Below, piece by piece: positions 45,580 through 57,861 of a DNA stretch of 64,000 nt. The stretch's first letter is position 1. Every line of letters starts with the position of its first letter. The position numbers and the translations under genes are program-made. The notes under the pieces are model-generated. The model was given only the letters and a program-made list of their open reading frames with translations, was not told the DNA's origin and searched no databases. Source of the DNA: Anthoceros angustus. Lineage: Eukaryota; Streptophyta; Anthocerotopsida; Anthocerotales; Anthocerotaceae. The stretch covers positions 2,046,001-2,110,000 of the forward strand of contig MU008155.1 in assembly GCA_010909165.1 (NCBI GenBank). The letters are read 5' to 3'.

Positions 45580-46957
45580 TCACGGGCCCCGCATCCCTAC
45601 GGGACATGCGCGGCAGTCTTGGGTGAACTCCCGTATAACTAGGTCGTCATCAATGAAATAAGCCACCATACCCTCTGATTTTGCCTTCTTACAGTCAAGC
45701 AACAATTGCTTCTTGCGTTCCCATTGGAGAGGAGTAAGGTCAGGGTTGACAAATATATCTTGGCCTTTCAAGTTTGTGCGTGCACGTAACACATAACGTC
45801 CTCAAGAGTAAAAACGCACAATATAAGTGGGGATCGAGAATGGTCCTTACCCACTCTCCAAGCGTGTTGGAACCGAACATCGACCTTGATAACATCAAAA
45901 ACCCCTTACAGACTTTCGGAGTAGTTCCCGATATCCCATGTACGGAGGTTTCGAGATCGCTTATCGCGATCGCGGGACTCAAATGGTAGCGATATGATGG
46001 CGAGTTCGTCGCGGCCGTGGCGGCAAAAGATCGGGTCGTGGGGCGGGGCCTATCACGCAATTCTTGAATAACCTCATCATTCTTGGACATGCCAAGACGG
46101 ATAGAAGTTAATTTGTCTTCAACAATAATTTCAACCTTCTCCAAAAGGCCGTAGGTCAAACGTGGTAGCCGGAGTAGAGTGTGGAATTGGTCAGCTCAGC
46201 GTGCTTAGAGATCATATTAACTGCTCGAAATCTTCCCTGTGAGCTCCTTAAGAGATGTCGAAGATCGACATCTTTGGCGGTCATATCCATGCGGAAAGTG
46301 TCTAGAGAAGTCTGCAATAAGGTGTTCCCATTCTGAAGGCTCAAAACATCAGCTTGTGTTTGCCGTAATTCATTGAGGAGGGAATCATTGGGTACATGCG
46401 GAGGCCTCAAACCTATCGAGATAGATCCGAGTGCTTGGCGGAGAAATCTTGAGTCTAGCCTCCAAGATAGTAATGGACTCCATGAAAAGTATTTGTCCTC
46501 CAAAGCGAGTCACGCCTCAAGACTATGAACCACGGAAACGGATCGCCATGTCACATTGCACCTTAGATTCAAGAGAGGACGCTTTAAGGCCATCCATTGG
46601 AGCCATTACCGCTTGCCAAAATAAAGTAGTAGAACAACGAGAGTTAAGCGCCATAGCGAGGTTGCCCAATTACGGACCCTTGGGTGAGCGGGAGCCTGAC
46701 CGCGACTGACGAGCCCCAATGAAAAAACCCCCTGTCGTGGGACCTAAAAAGCCCGGGCCACACCGCACCACCCTCGTGAGGAAGTCCCAGATTCTGCGGC
46801 CGCAGGCGCACTGGCAGAAGGCCCCAAGCCCAGAACCTCCACTTGCCTTCAAGCTCCCAGCGTGGCGAACACACTCCGCACCCTCACGTCGCTCACGCAC
46901 CTCGATGCGCTCACGCATCTGCTCATGCTCCATCTCCCGTCTCCTTTCTGGTACCAT
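45580..46957 (-). pseudogene. LINE ORF1: coiled coil and nucleic-acid-binding C-terminal domain (broken)
   Basis: Starts at or near 46957 with a charged region (RRREMEHEQMRERIEVRERR). A coiled-coil stretch follows (LRQTQADVLSLQNGNTLLQT, DTFRMDMTAKDVDLRHLLRS at 46.4-46.2 kb), then an RRM-like part, and finally DIFVNPDLTPLQWERKKQLL with LDCKKAKSEGMVAYFIDDD. The last part matches the pattern of the C-terminal domain of L1 ORF1 proteins, with its DLTP motif. Multiple frame breaks. Confidence 0.7.
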
Positions 46958-46979
46958 GGTTTGGTGAAATATGCATAAA

Positions 46980-47331
46980 TACTAGTAAAAGAGCTTAGCC
47001 TTTATAAAGAGGGAACACAACACCTCCCATACAATATGGGTTATATGCACTAGGCACACTAGAAACTAGCACACAAACACAAGAACACACCACTGCCCAC
47101 AAGTAGGTGGGCTTGGCCTTATATAGTCCTAGCCTTGGATCCCCTATTGGTCACTTGACCTTGAATCCTATTGGTTACTTGACCTTGCCCTTTACTTTTG
47201 GACTTTCTAGAAGATACTTTCTAGAAGATGCATGACTTTCAAGTTTGTTATTTTAGGGCACTCTTCATAACCTGCTTTTAGGGCACTCTTCATAACATAT
47301 TTTGATATGTTGTAATAAATCACTTCTAACA
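46980..47331 (-). repeat. 3' LTR of second Copia
   Basis: Shares CCCATACAATATGGGTTATA, TTGGCCTTATATAGTCCTAG and the terminal GTAATAAATCACTTCTAACA with 51398-51766. Confidence 0.9.
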
Positions 47332-47399
47332 CTCCCCTCAACATATCAAAATTATTCCCTTAGGCCTAGCATCTTGCTAAACCTAGCATGTTTTCTAAA

Positions 47400-50300
47400 G
47401 TCAAGGCTTTGGTCAAAATATCTGCGGCATGTCTCTGTTGGACAATACTCTAGCTTTACCTCTTTTGACTTTACCTTCTCTCTTATAAAGTGATGTTTCA
47501 CTTGATGTGCTTGGTTCTAGCATGAAAAGTTGCATTCTTGGCTAAGAAGATGCAACCTTGATTGTCGTTGAAGATTGTTGTTGCTTCCTTCCTTGAATCC
47601 CATCTCCTCTAGTTCATACCATATCCTCCATGACCGAGCATGTTGCCATATATTCCTGTAGAGGATAGAGCCACGATGGGTTGTCTCCTACTATTCCATG
47701 AAATGGCTCCCCATTCAGCATAAGCGCATATCCGTAGACTTGCGACTATCAACATCTCCCCCGGTCACAATCCACACCACTCGGACTTCCTCACGATGCT
47801 CCCTGATACACCAAATTCCAATGCTTTGTACCACTCAAGTACCTCATTATCCTCTTCACGGCTATGTTGTCGGTTAGCCATAAATTGACTTGCAACTCCA
47901 CGCCTCTGCAATGTCGGGGCCTTGTCCTGTAGATAAATAGGTGAGGCATCCAACGGCACCGATAGAGAGTTTTATCTACCTTCTCCTTCTCTTCTTGATT
48001 GACTCATCTCCTTTGAGAGCTTCTCATTAAGCACCATTGGTGTCTTCGCTTGCACTCTTGCATTCCAAAGCGCTTGGGACATTCTCAACATATGTCCTTT
48101 GGCTCAAAGAGATCTTCTTGTTAGTCTGTCTCTCATTACTTCTATCCTAGAAAGTAATGAAGTTCACCTAGATCCCTCATATCAAAACTATCATTAAGAC
48201 TCTTCTTTACTCTAAGAGCTCCAAATCATTGCAAACAAGGATTAGATCATCCACATAGACGGCAATGATCATCATGGACTCTCCCACTCTCTTCACATAG
48301 ATGTTCCAATCTCCATTGGTTTTCTTGAAACCTCTAGCTTGGAAGAACTTGTCAATCTTAACATACCGGGTAAGTGCAGTTAAGACCATAGCCTTTAGCA
48401 ATTTACATACCTCACTTTCGCCGGCACTTCATACCCCTTGGTTGGTTCATGTAGATCTCTTCTTCCAAATCTCCATTGAGAAGCAGTTTGGACATCCATG
48501 TGATGTATCTCCGGATCCATGGTAGGTATATTGCTAAGAGTATACGAATGGATGTTATCTTAGCAGGGGAGAAAGTGTCGGTGTAGTCAACACGGCACTC
48601 CCTTCCTTCCACCAGCCTTGCTTTGTATCGCTCTATGCTCCCATCGGCGGTGCTTGATCTTGAACACCCATTTGGATCACTTCCTTCCTTGGGGTAGAGG
48701 AGTGATTTCCCAAGTCTTGTTCTTGATAAGTGAGTTATACTCACTATCAACTTCTTTCCACTCGCCTTTGGCCTTCCAAGGCTTCCTTCAAGCTTTCGGC
48801 TCATCGTCTGCCAACATAGCCTCTCTTCGTGCACATTCATGGACTCCAAAATTTTACGAAGGTTTCCATCGCCTTGATGATCTCGATGCGTCTCGGCTCC
48901 TCTTGGATTCTTGATCTCGCTCCTCTTCATCATCCTCGATATCCGGGCTTCTCACCTTCTATATCACCTTGTGGTAGAGGTTGCTCATGCTCGAGAGCAG
49001 GTTGAGCATGCTCAGAGTAGGTTGCTCAAGAACCAAGTCTTGTGCTTCTTCACTTCCTTCCTTGATGACAACTTGCGTTGCTCCTCCTTTGTTAGGTTCC
49101 ACAACCTCATGAAAACAACATCCTCGAAAATGATTTTCTTGGTTGTAGGGTTGTATAATCTATACCCCTTTACCCAAGCATGATGCCTTGGATGCCTTTA
49201 GGATCCCACTTGGTTCGGTTTTGCTTTGGAACATGAGCATAAACCTCGAACCAAAGATCCTAAAATGACTCCGTTAGGTTTGACACGGACCATGCCTCCT
49301 CTCATTCCAGTTACTTGGTTGGAACTCTATTCAAAACATGAGTTGTGTACCTCTCCCAAAAGCGTACCTCCAACCCACTTTGATGGAGCATGCTTGGCCG
49401 CCTCCACTGGCTCCGCTTGCGCTCCATCCATTTTGCTCCGGTGTGTGAGGAATTAGTTGCCTCAGAATGCCATGCTCCTTGCAAAAGCTTTTGAATTGAG
49501 AAGAGATGTATTCTCCTCCATTGTCACTCCTCGAGTCTTGAGGCATTCTGGACCTTCTCCTTCTTGGTATGTCCAACTCCTCCTTGTGAAGTCATCCACA
49601 AACACTAGAATGTAGCGGGCTCCTCCGTGGGTAGGGTTCTTCATTGGTGTGTGTACAAGTTCAACGCCTTTTCTTGCGCTCCTCAATCCTTGGGAACTTG
49701 GTTGGTGAAGCTTTCCCATTATGCACCCCCTTACTGTCACCAATCTCAAATCCAAGCGGTCACCATTTGTTGATTCTTCATCATCTTGATGTTGTCCACT
49801 CAGTGTGCTAGCGTTGATGCCACAAATCTATTGACCCGGTGCTCTTAGGCTTGACACAAATGTGCAAGCTTGTTGATCACCTATGGAAGCACACAACTTA
49901 TAGAGATTGCCTTCCGAACACCTCGAGCTATCACCTTGACATTAGGTGATTACGGTTGCTCGGGTTGGATCGACATCCTCGAGTTGAACACAATCTCATT
50001 CCGGTCGATTGATTCTTGCTGAAAGAAGATTCTTGCAAGACCGGGCACATGGTGTACATCCTTGATTGTACCTTTGGATGGTCCTCCAGAGTTGAACTTT
50101 AATCACACCTCTTCCTTGATCTCGTGTGACCTATTGTCTCCAAGCGCCACTTTATGCCCGTTTCTTCATAACTTGAGAACCAAGGCGGTTGTAGGTGAAG
50201 TGTTGAGATGCTCCAGTCGGTACAAACTCTCATCCTTCTTTGATGGGCGTACTCTTTCTACGGTTGAGACAATGAAAAGATGTTCTTCCTTCTCACTCAC

Positions 50301-51380
50301 TTGATTGCTTGTGACTCCTTTCCTTCTTCTTCAAGTCGACCAACCTTGTCCTACAATCCTTGGCATAGTGATTAGGCTTTTGCAATAATGGCAAGTACCC
50401 CACACCTTTTCTTCGCACCTTTTCTCCTTGATCCTTCTTGAGTTGGCTTGTGAAGTCTTCCACGTGTTGTTCCCTTCTTTGAGAAGAGCACCGTCTCCAT
50501 TCTCTTCTTTCTTGAAGGAATTCTCCAGCTCCTCTTGTAGCAACCCAACCACCTCATCCAACGTTGGTGGTTGGTGCAGGCCCTTGTCGCTAGCGTTCTA
50601 AAGGCCAACACAAATTGCTTGTATGCGGATGGTAAGCTACTCGGCAACACCACGATAACCTTTCTTTCGAAGGTTTGGCGTCCCGCCTTCATTTGATCCA
50701 CCAAGTTCTTCAACTTGGCGTGTTGTTGAATGGTGTCACCTCGACCATCTTGAAGTTGGCGGTGTTGCTCCAACAACATCTCATTCACCAAGCTCTTCTT
50801 CTCATCGTGTTGGAGGGTCGTCACGCCGCTTTTGATGTTGCACACTCACTCAATTGAGAGAGTATGTCATCGGACACATTGAGGAGAATCGTCGCCCGCT
50901 CGTCCATCTTTCTCAATTGTCCATCTTTTGGTGGGTGTTTCTCGAGGCCATTGTCGACAAACTTCCATAGTCCTCTCCGCTTCAGTCTTCTCTGAGAAGG
51001 TATCTGACATTGTCGACACTTTCTGAAGCATCTTGCTTCAACACAATGTGAAGTTTGTGCCTCAAACTTCTCCACTAGGCGTGTCTCCATGCTTGTTGAC
51101 GCCATGCCTAGTTTCCTACAATTGATCTTGAAGACCAAAGCACCTCACTCACATGCATCTTCAGCAACTTACTGATGTGCCTCAAACTTCTCACTAGGCG
51201 TCTCCATGCTTGTTGACGCCATGCTAGTTTCCTACAATTGATCTTGAAGACCAAAGCACCTCTCTAAGATTAGTATCAAGACCTTTCCAATCGCACAAGT
51301 TCTCACAAGCTCTAGGCTAAGAACTATGCAATAGGACTTGACTCAAGTATCAATGCAAGGAGCATTCTACAAGGCTCTTG
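47400..51380 (-). pseudogene. Copia gag-pol of the 47.0-51.8 kb element (frameshifted)
   Basis: Right to left: gag with LVNEMLLEQHRQLQDGRGDT and ERKVIVVLPSSLPSAYKQFV (50.8-50.6 kb) and a zinc-knuckle region (about 50.38 kb). Integrase with [20 protein letters not shown] and [20 protein letters not shown], then PEQNG (49.7-49.4 kb), including one Asp of the DDE triad in FVDDFTR and another in SDNGGE. Reverse transcriptase with YTDTFSPAKITSIRILLAI, GDLEEEIYMNQPRG (48.6-48.4 kb) and the catalytic IIAVYVDDLILV (about 48.26 kb). RNase H remnants to 47.6 kb. Small insertions and deletions break the frame about every 100-200 bases. Confidence 0.88.
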
Positions 51381-51397
51381 AACATGGCTCGATACCA

Positions 51398-51766
51398 TGT
51401 TAGGAAAAGAGCTGAGCCTTTATAGAGAGGAACACAACACTCCCATACAATATGGGTTATATGCACTAGGCACACTAGATACTAGCACACAAGCACACAA
51501 GAACACACACACCACACACCTTACAAGTAGGTGGGCTTGGCCTTATATAGTCCTAGCCTTGATCCTACTGGTCACTTGACCTTGAATCCTATTGGTTACT
51601 TGACCTTGCCCTTTACTTTTGGACTTTCTAGAAGATACTTTCTAGAAGATACTTTCTAGAAGATGCATGACTTTCAAGTATGTTATTTTGGGGCACTCTT
51701 CATAACCTGCTTTTAGGGCACTCTTCATAACATATTTTGATATGTTGTAATAAATCACTTCTAACA
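51398..51766 (-). repeat. 5' LTR of second Copia
   Basis: Begins TGTTAGG next to the primer site and ends CTTCTAACA. It contains three TTTCTAGAAGATAC-type steps where the other LTR has two. Confidence 0.9.
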
Positions 51767-52545
51767 GCCGCAAGATGCGCACTTGCCCCATTTGATACGC
51801 AGGGTGCTTGCGCAACTGCCCCATTTAATATTTTCTAAAGGTTTGCTATGCTGGTTGTGTGACTTTCTGCCACAGAGGCAAGAAAACCGCGGACGGACTG
51901 AACACTGTCGTACAAGAGCTATCACATTCTTTGGGGAAATCCCAAAGTGGACTGACTGACTGACTCACTCGGCCTCTCTCCTTCAGGACAGCATTCCATA
52001 GCAGGGTCCTCCCACCAAGCATGCGTCGGGTCATCTGTCCTTCATTTCACGCGGTAACGTAGTACACACGCGATTACGTGGTTCACGCGGTGACGTACAT
52101 CAGTCACCACATCCTTTTCGACCAATTCTAGCACCCACAACAACGTCTTGTCCATACTCTGGCTTCCTCAATCGACTCTGTTTCTGCGTTTCCCACAGGA
52201 GAGGTTTAGGGTGCCTGGAGGGGATCAGCGTCCCTCGCCCACTCGTATGTGACGACGTTTCCCTTCTCCAACGCGGAGTGTCCTTGCAAGTGACTCATAT
52301 GTATGGGCGGGATGGAGGTTTCGCTGCCCTTTCTTCTTTTCAGCCTGCTGTATGTGCATGTCAGTGTCCGCTTTGGAGCAGCATCCCATCTTCAGCCATT
52401 CCATCGGAATCCCACCCACGTTACACATGTGGGCCTTGCTCCCACTCCTCCTGTTGCACTAGTGCTGTAACTAGTTCTGCTCGCCACACCACCCTGCAGG
52501 AATCACCAGCGAAGGAGGCACTAGCACCCTGAGCTTTCCCTCCGC
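51767..52545. other. Spacer between two related Copia copies
   Basis: Non-retroelement sequence with no recognised gene. It includes GACTGACTGACTGACTCAC near 51951 and a GCGACGT/ACGTAGTACAC segment. It may be the original host sequence into which the elements inserted. Confidence 0.35.
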
Positions 52546-54625
52546 CACTCCATTTTGCTCCGGTGTGTGAGGAATTGTTAGTTGCCTCGAATGCCATGCT
52601 CCTTGCAAAAGCTTTTGAATTGAGAAGAGATGTATTCTCCTCCATTGTCACTCCTAAGTGTCTTGAGGCATTCTCCACTTTCGTTCTCCACCAAGGCTTT
52701 CCACTCCTTGAATGTCTTGAACACTTGGACTTCTCCTTCAAAAGGTATGTCCAACTCCTCCTTGTGAAGTCATCCACAACACTAGAATGTAGCGGGCTCC
52801 TCCATGGGTAGGGTTCTTCATTGGTCCACACATCGGTGTGTACAAGTTCAACGCCTTCTTGCTCCGCTCAATCCTTGGGAACTTGGTTGGTGAAGCTTTC
52901 CCATCATGCACCCTTAGCACAATCCCGGCTCACCAATCTCTTTCAAATCCAAGCCGGTCACCATTTGTTGATTCTTCATCATCTTGATGTTGTCCACTCC
53001 AGTGTGCCCCAAGCCACAAATCTATTGAGTGCTTCTTATCTTGACACAAATGTGCAAGCTTGTTGATCACCTACGGAAGCACACAACTTGAGATTGCCTT
53101 CCCGAACACCTCGAGCTATCACCTTGACATTAGGTGATTACGGTTGCTCGGGTTGGATCATCCTCGAGTTGAACACAATCTCATTCGGTCGATGATTCTT
53201 GCTTGAAAGAAGATTCTTAAGACCGGCACATGGTGTACATCCTTGATTGTACCTTTGGATGGTCCTCCGGGGTTGAACTTTAATCACACCTCTTCCTTTG
53301 ATCGTGTGACCTATTGTCTCCAAGCGCCACTTTATGCCCGTGCATTTCTTCATAGCTTGAGAACCAAGGCATTGTAGGTGAAGTGTTGAGATGCTCCAGT
53401 CGAGGTACAAACTCTCATCCTTCTTTGATGGGGTTGTACTCTTTCTTTGAGGCGAAAAGATGTTCTTCCTTCTCACTCACTTGATTGGCTTGTGACTCCC
53501 CTTCTTCTTCAAGTCAACCTTGTCCTACAATCCTTGGCATAGTGATTAGGCTTTTGCAATAATGGCAAGTACCCCACACCTTTTTCTTCGCACCTTTCTC
53601 CTTGATCCTTCTTCAGAGTTGGCTTGTGAAGTCTTCCCACGTGTTGTTCCCTTCTTTGAGAAGAGCACCGAGTCTCCATTCTCTTCTTTCTTGAAGGAAT
53701 TCTCCAGCTCCTCTTGTAGGAGCAACCCAACCACCTCATCCAACGTTGGTGGTTGGTCGCTTGGACGCATCGCTACCGCCGTTCTGAAGGCCAACACAAA
53801 TTGCTTGCGGATGGTAAGCTACTCAACACCACGATAACCTTTCTTTCGGAAGGTTTGGCGTCCGCCGCCTTCATTTGATCCACCAAGTTCTTCAACTTGT
53901 TGACGTGTTGTTGAATGGTGTCACCTCGACCATCTTGAAGTTGGCGGTGTTGCTCCAACAACTCATTCACCAAGCTCTTCTTCTCATGTGTTGCGGAGTC
54001 GTCCACGCCGCTTTTGATGTTGCACTCACTCAATTGAGAGAGTATGTCATCGGACACATTGAGGAGAATCGGCAATCGTCCATCTTGTCCACTTGTGGGT
54101 GTTTCTCACGAGGCCATTGTCGACAAACTTCCATAGTCCTCGATGGGAAGCATCTTCAAACTCAACTTCACAATGTGAAGTTCGTGCCTCCAAACTTCTC
54201 CACTAGACGTGTCTCCATGCTTGGCGCCTACTGGTTTCTAATTGATCTTGAAGACCAAAGCACCTCACTCCATGCACTTACCAAGATGAGTATCCAGGCG
54301 ACCTTTCCAATTGCACACAAGTTCTCACAAGCCTAGGAGAACAGGCTCTGGCTTTCATTGCACAAGACTGCTCAGCTGCAAGCTCAGCATTAAGAATCAA
54401 CCTTCCATGTGCACACAGGGGCTATAACGCCGCTCTGGAAGGGGCTTGTGTATATGGGAACACTGGCCTTTGGATCCTCGGTCACTTGACCTTGATATCC
54501 ACAGTGGTTTATAGTCCTAGCCTTGCCCTTTTGGACTTTCTAGAATGCTTTAGAAGATGCATGACTTGAAGCACTCTTGGCCCAACATATTTTGATATGT
54601 TGTAATAAATCACTTCTAACATAAA
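52546..54625 (-). mobile_element. Truncated Copia, sister of the 47.0-51.8 kb element
   Basis: 52546-54300 repeats 49430-51290 of the previous element almost base for base apart from many short indels: integrase ([26 protein letters not shown]), gag (LVNELLEQHRQLQDGRGDTI, KVIVVLSSLPSASN) and knuckle region. It lacks reverse transcriptase and RNase H and starts abruptly inside integrase. The right end (54400-54622) is a shortened LTR ending GTAATAAATCACTTCTAACA. Confidence 0.85.
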
Positions 54626-54653
54626 GTGGGGTAGCTTGGAAGACGCTTAAACA

Positions 54654-54962
54654 GTGAGCGACGGACCTGGTCAAAAAGAGGTTGTGACATGGAACGTCAT
54701 GTTAGCAAGGATTCACAGCAGGGCATGGGCCAGAAAGCCCTTTCTTTGTACAATGCTATGTATGCAAGAAGGAGGCAATGGTATCCCCGATTCCTATCAC
54801 AATTGTATGCCACCTGCAGGCATGTGCAAGTCTTGGAGTAGGGGGAATATAGAAAAATCAGTAGAGATCGTGAGTGTCGGATGGAAGAGGAGGGTGTTGG
54901 AAAGAATTGTTATCAAGAGAAGGTCACGTGCCTTATCTGATGTCAATGATGAAGAGGTGTGA
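54654..54962 (+). pseudogene. Pentatricopeptide repeat gene fragment
   Basis: Reads EVVTWNVMLARIHSRAW, then MQEGGNGIPDSYHNCM, resembling a PLS-type PPR unit (DVVTWNVMIAGYAQ...MQxEGxxPDSYTY). Only one repeat is visible, with a Cys-rich remainder and no start region, so this is a fragment carried among transposons. PPR proteins bind organellar RNA; this piece cannot. Confidence 0.5.
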
Positions 54963-55640
54963 CTCAGTGAAGGGTGTGTGGTCTTAACACCTTGCGGCCC
55001 TAACGAAGGTGGCTAACAGCAAGTATGTATATATGTTCTAATACTCCCCCTCGGATAAAGGGTGTTAGGGTAACGGATATCCGCTGGTAGCCGAGGAAGA
55101 AAAGTCCTTAGCGCGCAGCAGGTTTGCGGGCTTCACGTCTATATGGTCAGGACATCGACTTCCTTAAATAGGTGTCTCTCCCTCGGACGCAGCATGTTAA
55201 GAGAATGGTTATTGGTTTCCGTCGTCGGTTGCCGAAGGAGTGAAGTCTTGAACAAAGTCCTGATCAAACCATAGGCTCTCGATCTCCAGCTTCTCCTTAA
55301 GTGTGTATCTCCCCCTCAAGTCGATGGCCAGGATGAGGAGGGTCACAGGGGTGGCGAGCTCTGGCCACTTAACTTGCAGAGGTGCTTGCTTTTATGCTAC
55401 CTCCCCCCAGGTGCCGACTGCATAATCCGCCTCCGGTTCCAAATGGGAGCCAATCGAAGGCTGGAACAGACGAGGCGAGGCCAGTAGACAACAACACGAT
55501 AATATTCATTCCGGCGGAATAAACATCAAGCGGCTTTTGACGTGAATATACGCAGAACCGGGTTTTTGATGGACATTGAAATGCCATATTTGAGCATACC
55601 TGCAGAAGAAGGTACACAATTTGGGTGTCGTAGAGAAATT
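54963..55640 (-). other. Unassigned; possible kinase C-lobe fragment
   Basis: A minus-strand stretch (55617-55369) contains KPLDVYSAGMNIIVLLSTG, which resembles protein-kinase subdomain IX (DVWSAGVILLSLLSG, as in CDC7-like kinases), preceded by a decayed APE region and an acceptor-like CTTCTGCAG. 54990-55070 (TTCTAATACTCCCCCTC) resembles an LTR and polypurine junction. Neither is firm. Confidence 0.3.
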
Positions 55641-57665
55641 TATATCTTTTAGCGGCCCACAGTGGTAGACGAAGGGTTCATCCTATAGAACGACCATTGT
55701 TTTCGATGGAAATGATGCCCATGTTGTTAGTCCATGCGATTTGTTAAACAACATGGTTCTTCGTCTGCCTATGCCACTAACTGTCTCAGCTTCTGTTGAG
55801 TTTGCTCCATAATGCAAACTATCTCAAAAGCTAACCGAGCTCAAATGCTGTATCATACTTGCACATGCCCGTTTTAATGAAATCCAATTGTTTTCTTTTG
55901 CCATCTCCATTATGTCTTACATATTGGTGCCACCAATCGATCAGGATACGGTCGGCGTTGTACTGTAAATGAGGGTATGAAGCCCTAAACATACCATAAG
56001 TGACACTTGGCCGCATGGCGCCAATCCTCTGTCATACGTGCCTTGGCGGCATCACCCGTGCCAAGATTCACGGTCTTTGGCAATGGACTGACGCCTCGGA
56101 CAGACACCCTCCTTCTGGAAACTACACGAGCAACTGTAATGGCTTCTACCGGGTGCTCAACGTCGGTGGACACCTACATGATAATCTTGGAGAGTTATTC
56201 TGGTACTTCCTGTAAACCCCCTTCACAAAAAAAGACACCGTTCGAAATGCAAAATCGTCGAATCCTCCGTTAGCACCATGCTAAATACGAAGGGGAAAAA
56301 ACATTGATATTTCACAATTCATAAAACAGAGGCTTCTGGCCGGCGGTGGCTGCCAGTATCCTTGGCTATGCTTTGACACAAGTAATGAAAGAAAATCCGA
56401 TATCAACATTTCAAAACCCCTCTTAGTCCCTCGAATATAGTCTTTCCTCTACAAAGATCCCTCGAGGGTGATAGACTCATCTGCGCTTGGGTGGCTTCAA
56501 TCTAAAACAAGCGCCATGTGCGCATGCGTTCAATTCTACTACATCGCCAGCTCGGTCTGCCGGGGCCTTCGCCATCATCTTCTGCGTTGTCGCCGTCCTT
56601 ATCGCCACCACTCCCGGTGGCACATTATCGGTTTGTTGTCCTTCCTCTAGCAAGTCCCCTGTTTGCGTTTTCATCCTTCTTGCACTAAGTGGAACCACGA
56701 GCTTTCGAACAATTTTTTCGCTAATACAAACTTCTTTAGCCCCGGTGTCTTTGCTCCTCTCGGGCCTCGAATGTGAGCTCCTCTTTCCGATCTGGCAAAA
56801 CCTCGAAACCATGTATGCGTTGTGGGATATAACCACGGAGGTCGACCTCTATTGCAATAGAATTGCGTCCGAGCAATCTTGCCGGTTGTTGTCCCACTTC
56901 TGCGCAACCATCCAGAATCAATCTCCTTCTTTGAGAATGTTTTGATGAATTTCATCATCAACCCGAGAGGTCTTTGGTAGGCACACCACCATTTTGTCTT
57001 GAGACATGTACACCTTCTTCACCATGTCATGTGCAATCACGGATCGTCCATTGTTAAAAGTCCCTGCGTAATATTGGGCGTCATAGCCGTGCCTTGTGCC
57101 TTCCTTCACACACCAAGCAAGCTATGTACTCCGTCTCAAATCCACCTGTCATTACTCATGTTTGTTTTGTCCCAAAGCGAAGGACACCATTCCACCCTTG
57201 CCACATAATCCACGCATGCACTCTCTCACAAGGTGAGCTTCTTCCACTCCGTGCATGATGAGCTGAATTCTTCCGTCGTCTTCTCACGGAAGCTTTGGAA
57301 AGCTGTGTTCATCATGCACCGCATCGACTATCCATAGGACCAATGTCAAAGCCTCTTGGGACATCCATAACCTAAGGGTATAAGCCCTGACAAGGAATCC
57401 CGCATCTCCATAATGTTTCTTTTTCCACTTGATAGTAACACTCTTTCTCGGACCACAGCGGTGAACAAGTGCGGTCGTCTTTCAAATCCTTGTCGTGATT
57501 GCCGCTCATCCTCAAGACTCTTCCAGTTGTTAATCTCAAATATGAAGTTCTTGAAATCCTCCAGCTTTTGCAAATTCTCCACATCCTTCTTTGAGCGAGA
57601 AAGAAAAACGTTAGGCGAGGACACCACATTCCTATTGTATTCAAACAAGCGGTGGCGATGGCGAA

Positions 57666-57707
57666 GGAGGGTGTGAAAGCCGGCGGCCGGCGCCCTTCAC
57701 ACCCTCC
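57666..57707. repeat. GC-rich palindromic cassette a
   Basis: A perfect 12-bp inverted repeat, GGAGGGTGTGAA (57666-57677) and TTCACACCCTCC (57696-57707), encloses AGCCGGCGGCCGGCGCCC. Confidence 0.9.
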
Positions 57708-57730
57708 CATCGGTTTGCAGGCACCATGCG

Positions 57731-57754
57731 GCGGGCGCGGCGGCCGGCGCCCGC
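57731..57754. repeat. GC-rich palindromic cassette b
   Basis: GCGGGCGC (57731-57738) and GCGCCCGC (57747-57754) around GGCGGCCG. Confidence 0.85.
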
Positions 57755-57775
57755 GAGGCTAGCGGGCGAAGCCAT

Positions 57776-57807
57776 ACATGGGCGCGCCGGCCGGCGCCGT
57801 GACATGT
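57776..57807. repeat. GC-rich palindromic cassette c
   Basis: Arms ACATG and CATGT flank the 18-base core GGCGCGCCGGCCGGCGCC (57781-57798), which is the exact complement of the core at 59242-59259. Confidence 0.85.
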
Positions 57808-57822
57808 GCAGCTGCGCATCCA

Positions 57823-57861
57823 GATAGTGGGGGGCGCGGCGGCGGCGCCCTCCCCACTATC
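57823..57861. repeat. GC-rich palindromic cassette d
   Basis: Perfect 10-bp arms GATAGTGGGG (57823-57832) and CCCCACTATC (57852-57861) around GGCGCGGCGGCGGCGCCCT. Confidence 0.9.

Larger units (their letters stand above)
42126..46960 (-). mobile_element. L1-type non-LTR retrotransposon (LINE) with (TTG)n tail
   Basis: A nearly full-length minus-strand LINE. The 3' end is a run of six or seven AAC steps on the plus strand (42126-42144), i.e. a (TTG)n tail after a TAAA-rich end. ORF2 parts (endonuclease and reverse transcriptase) lie at 43.26-45.4 kb and an ORF1-like coiled-coil/RNA-binding region at 45.58-46.96 kb. Frames are heavily broken. GGTAC occurs at both ends (42122-42126 and 46950-46954) and might be a short target duplication, though L1 duplications are usually longer. 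42.15-43.25 kb carries the 3' region with no sure domain; 42.6-42.77 kb contains a repeated GGGGTAGGAAATTT/GTCTTTGTAAAAGCGGAGTC phrase. Confidence 0.82.
46980..51766 (-). mobile_element. Copia LTR retrotransposon with 350-370-bp LTRs
   Basis: Two near-identical terminal segments (46980-47331 and 51398-51766), the right one starting TGTTAGG and both ending CTAACA. The right LTR is preceded by GGCTCGATACCA (51386-51397), the complement of a primer site like initiator tRNA-Met with one base missing. The left LTR is followed by CTCCCCTCAAC, a polypurine tract on the minus strand. The left LTR start is altered. No target duplication was found. Gag-pol lies between on the minus strand. A truncated sister copy follows at 52.5-54.6 kb. 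Confidence 0.9.

Noticed and set aside
42122-46954. GGTAC as the LINE target-site duplication
   Set aside because: Five bases is short for L1 insertion and may match by chance; not called.
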